Positions 57,340 to 61,045 of a DNA stretch of 61,045 nucleotides are shown here, one piece after another. Position 1 is the first letter of the stretch. The number at the start of each line of letters is the position of its first letter. The DNA is from Thermomucor indicae-seudaticae (Eukaryota > Mucoromycota > Mucoromycetes > Mucorales > Lichtheimiaceae): positions 1 through 61,045 of the forward strand of contig JSYX01000056.1 of the NCBI GenBank assembly GCA_000787465.1. The letters run 5' to 3'. The notes beneath the pieces are model-generated. The model worked only from the letters and a program-made list of their open reading frames with translations. It did no database searches and had not been told where the DNA came from. Both the position numbers and the translations under genes were made by a program.

Positions 57340-59169
57340 ATGGCTACGATTCAGTTTGCCATACCTGAACGGCCACTATTACATACAGGACTACCAGCTT
57401 CGGAGGAGCAAGAGTCTGCATTCCAGCGATGGTTACACGAACTGAGGACACGACGTGAAGAGCAACCACTCTCGGATCCGTGGGCAGAAGTGCCATTCCT
57501 GATTGCAACCTTTGGCTCCGTTTATGCTGAATTTACGCTTGTGCGCTCATTAGGTTAGAGATAATAATACTTGGCCGAACCCTCGTTTTGGTTTAACCAT
57601 TTCAACTTGTAGCCATTCCAGGCTGGATCGTGGATCACACGTTTTGGAATGGCTATGGCCATGCTTACGACAGACATGCGCTCGTCTCGATTGACTCTTT
57701 GGAGACTCCTCTGCTTTTTGTTTCGGTCTCTCTTGGCGTTCTGAACTGGGCACTGCTTGTTGCCCGAACACGACTTTGCTATTACAAGGCTTCGCGCTGG
57801 TGCCAATGGCTGGCTTATGCACAAGGTGAGCTTCCCAATCAGAAAGGGGGAGGACCCTGTTCTGGTGTAACCGCACACCGTAGCTTCTCTATGCGTAATT
57901 GTACTGCATTGCTTTACGCATCGTACGTTGGACGATATGCTGAATCCAGCTCATGTTTATTCACGCGGGTTCTGGAGTTGCCTCTGCGCCAGCGTCCTCA
58001 CGACTATGTCTGGACTAGGCTTTACTGCGGACTGGGTGATGGGCTATCCGTACACGAGACTTTCACGGGTCTCCAACAGTCTTGTATTACCGAGCGTGAT
58101 GGCTTGCACGATCGTGATTGTAGGTGCGCTGGTTTTTCAGTGGCTAGAGGACTGGACATACAATGAAGCAGTTGTGTTTTCCTGGACCGCTATAACGACG
58201 ATCGGTAAAGTTTTCATTCGTATTCTCTACGAGCAGAATGAGAGGAACTTATGCTAGTTAGCAAAGGCTACGGTGACATTGCGCCGACGACAGCGGCGGG
58301 ACGTCTTTTCTTTATCGTCTATGCATTTGCCGGAATTGGGATTGCTGCGTACCTGTTTTTGTCTATCCGAGCGGTGATTACAGGCACGTCTTCGGATATC
58401 ATACGAGTGAACTTGGTCAGGGCCGACTCATTACGCGACTATTCGCGTCGGCAATGGCTTTCGCACCATCCTCGCAAACGAACGTACTCTACGTTTTCAG
58501 GCCAGAGCAACTTCACCGTGTCTGGTCTGTTGGACAAGAACCGGGAGATCTTGGTCCAGATCATTACACGTTCCGGAGTGATACGGATGGCGGTGACGTT
58601 GGCACTGTCTTGGCTTGGGAGCGCTGCGGTTTTTTGTCTGCTGGAACCTGATTGGACTTTTATGGATGCGATTTATTTCACGTTCGCTACGCAGCTGACG
58701 ATTGGGTTTGGTGACCTGGTCCCTGAGACAGCCGTAAGCTTTATCTTCGTTTCTCCTCATTTTATGTGTTGTTTCTCTGACACATCGATAGTTGGCTCAA
58801 GAGTTCTGGTTGCTCTACATTGTATTGGCGATTGCGGTTGCTGCGTATTTTATCAGTTTGTTTGGCGACTGGCTGGTTGAAAAGCTTAGGATCCAAAATG
58901 ATGAAGAAGAAGAAAACGATGATAGCAGCATCCTGCAAGATCAGGACATTCCTGGATATGTGTCGTTGGCTCGAGCCTTGAGCAGTGAACCAGCGAGCAA
59001 TCACGCGACAGTGACTCGGCATCCAGCACGGTCGGCGTCATGGAGCGTCACGGACGAACGGGAATCGCCTTTGTTTCGTCCACCTGCACAACAAGACCAA
59101 TTACCAGAACCATTACCACAACATCCGCGAGACTCGACTGATTATGGAGCAACCTGGAGGTCACAATAG
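57340..59169 (+). CDS. TOK1: TOK-type outward-rectifier potassium channel
   Basis: Fungal plasma-membrane K+ channel with two pores per subunit. Five exons: 57340-57553, 57613-57825, 57884-58204, 58267-58733 and 58792-59169; 530 residues. The N-terminus is cytosolic (about 70 residues). Helices precede the first pore, which reads FSWTAITTIG/YGDIAPTTAAG across the third intron. The second pore is YFTFATQLTIGFGDLVPETA, with Phe in place of Tyr in the filter. GLGFTADWVMGYPYTRLSRV is a conserved TOK segment after the fourth helix. The tail is acidic, then Ser/Pro-rich. Eight helices are expected as in yeast Tok1; I can trace most of them. Length is shorter than Tok1 (691) because the tail is short. 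Confidence 0.9.
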
Positions 59170-59752
59170 ACAAAAAATGGTAGGATGATACTACGTTATA
59201 TGAGCAACTATTTGGGATTGCCCTTGAACACAATGCAAACAAATGTACTGTACATTTCGAAAGACTATGTGTAAATGAAAAACTGGTATATCTCGTGCTT
59301 GTATTTCTACAAGAGGCTTTATGTGTACAGTAACTTTTTCGATTCTTGGATGTTTGAGCTTTTAGTCTTATATTGGGAATACATCTACGACTATTAGGAA
59401 GACAATGCTTTTGCAAAACAGAAGGAAAAAGACCAGATTCGATGCATGCATTCTCACAAAAGCTCACGAGGCAAGGACTTAGGGACATCAATTCAAGCAA
59501 AGGTTCTACTTAGTTATTGCAGTTATATTTCGCGGCATCAACAGTTTTACTTGCTATTTCTCAATTGCGGAAACATTTGTATGTTAACGTATGTGTGACT
59601 AAGGGAGTTGCAATGCTACTTCGACCCTGTGCAGAATTCAGCTGAGTTCACAAGCACGCTGACTCTCAAATTTCGTGTGACTAAACCACACACATGGCCT
59701 TGAGCTTCCTTGTGGCTGACTAAGGTCCGTCTTTTCCCCACAAACAAAAAGC
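59170..59752. other. intergenic, no gene seen
   Basis: 3' flank of the channel gene and promoter of the bZIP gene. Nothing else recognised. Confidence 0.55.
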
Positions 59753-60658
59753 ATGTCGTACCCTTTTCCATCTGGTTACCTGTCAACCTTTGAATCCCTC
59801 GTCTTTGATACACCGGTCGAAACCGGTCCCTCAGAAAAAGACGTTGCTGAAGAACTTGCGTTATGGGTACATCCCTGTTTTACCCCTGTGCCACTGTTGA
59901 GCTGCAGCTGACACCTATATCTCATTTTTTAGACCAATGCTCAATTTACATTCGACGTAAAACCCGGTCAAGGAATACCGGAAGACGACGCAAAGGGTAC
60001 TCAGGATTTGGACGACAAGAATAACACCTACTGTGGGCAACAACCGGAGCTGGACCCCATCACCTACGAGAAGCTTGCCAATTACCTCGACTATGAACTT
60101 CCACGACAGCAACAGCAGCTTGAACTACAACAACAACAACAACTACAGCAGCAAGCTCCTGTCATCTCTGCACCACCGCCGACTCCATCAACGTCCCGGC
60201 CTATTGCTCCTCGCGTGCGACATCAACCCTTGTTGTTACCCAAACCTGTGGCGTTAGATGCAGCTCAACTTGCAGCCCTCTTACAACAGCAACAACAACT
60301 GCAAGCTGTCGCGCCCAAACCTAGCGGAACAAACAGTGCAAAGAAATCTTCAGCAGGCACAAAGAGATCCCTTTCGAACGAGGAAAAGACGGAGGATCAA
60401 TTAGCCGCCGAAGAAGACAAGCGCCGACGCAACACGGCAGCGAGTGCAAGATTCCGTATCAAAAAGAAGTTGCGTGAACAAGCCATGGAACAGACAGTGC
60501 GTGACATGACGGCGAAGTCGGAAAGGCTACAAGAACGTGTACATGAATTGGAACGAGAGATCAAATGGTTGCGCAGTCTGTTGATTGAAAAGAACACATC
60601 GGTGCCACCACCACCGCCACCTTCTTCATCCACTTCTTCGTCGTCGTCAGTCCAATAA
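59753..60658 (+). CDS. bZIP transcription factor, CYS3/MetR-like
   Basis: DNA-binding regulator; relatives control sulphur amino-acid genes. Two exons, 59753-59866 and 59933-60658; 279 residues. The N-terminal part is acidic (ETGPSEKDVAEELALW and DDAKGTQDLDD), then Gln-rich runs. The C-terminal basic region reads RRRNTAASARFRIKKKLREQ, very close to Neurospora CYS3, followed by heptads with leucines (ERLQERVHELEREIKWLRSLL). A proline run and serine tail end the protein. Sulphur control is inferred from the basic-region match only; other bZIP factors of the same class (Zip2, MeaB) remain possible. The CYS3-like basic region makes a GCN4-type factor less likely. Confidence 0.85.
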
Positions 60659-61045
60659 CTTTACATATACTTCTTGCCATTTTTACTATACTTTTAGATA
60701 TGTATATGCTTTTTCTCCAAAAATTTAACATGTCTCATAGCCTTCTTCCTCGTTCTTGCTTTGGTCGAAAAAAAGAAAGTGAATCAGCTTTGTAATAATC
60801 AGATCTGCACAGGTCAATTCAACATTGGCAAATAAAAAATAACAATTCTGCTGTATAATATTCCAAATGATCAGCTGTCATGCAGAGCATTTCCAGAGTT
60901 ACAGGGTGAACCACGGGGAAAAGGGAATACCTGACCCTCAATTTCTATGCTGATCGACTTGGTCTGATATTTGGCTTTCACGGACAAGAGTAAGCATCGA
61001 CAGACAAAAGTAGACAGAGGTTAAAAAAAAGTTGCTCCGTAGAGC
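60659..61045. other. downstream flank, no gene seen
   Basis: The window ends about 390 bases after the bZIP stop. Nothing recognised. Confidence 0.6.

Overview
This window is eukaryotic nuclear DNA, almost certainly from a fungus. Nearly every gene is broken by short introns (mostly about 45-75 bases, GT-AG with some GC-AG). The gene set includes fungal homoisocitrate dehydrogenase (lysine by the aminoadipate route), a TOK-type two-pore potassium channel, an Osh3-type oxysterol-binding protein and a CYS3-like bZIP factor. Moderate GC, CT-rich stretches just upstream of many start codons, and animal-like genes missing from yeasts (NELF-B, a CEP104-like protein, a TRIC channel) suggest an early-diverging lineage, most likely Mucoromycota. 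I cannot fix the genus.

Layout: 1-6.6 kb holds tyrosyl-tRNA synthetase (-), ribosomal protein eS28 (-), an Sds3-type Rpd3L subunit (+) and homoisocitrate dehydrogenase (+). 6.6-11.6 kb holds OSH3 (-) and a penta-EF-hand protein (-). 11.6-14.1 kb is gene-poor with a decayed coding region. 14.1-21.7 kb holds GPI8 (-), NELF-B (+), FEN1 (+) and a secreted GH5 mannanase (-). 21.7-24.3 kb contains a ruined Pif1-like helicase. 24.3-33.7 kb holds BRE1 (+), a secreted collagen-like protein (+), SUV3 (-) and a CPSF6-like RRM protein (-). 34.8-38.8 kb holds two membrane proteins with PY motifs (-) and a bHLH-zipper factor (-). 40-53.4 kb holds an ornithine cyclodeaminase-family enzyme (-) diverging from a TRIC channel (+), a CRIB effector (+), CEP104-like (-), TAD2 (-), cytochrome c peroxidase (-) and a DnaJ protein (-). 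54-60.7 kb holds an intronless HAD phosphatase-family protein, a four-TM protein, a TOK channel and a bZIP factor (all +).

The genes are mostly unrelated housekeeping and signalling functions, so I see no functional cluster. Several act in nuclear gene expression (Sds3, NELF-B, Bre1, CPSF6-like), but they are scattered. Exon structures were worked out by hand from splice signals, frame continuity and remembered family motifs. Exon coordinates are therefore predictions, usually supported by a matching reading phase on both sides. The most unusual points are NELF-B and CEP104 homologues in a fungus, three GC-AG introns, several micro-exons, and a duplicated tail exon in FEN1.
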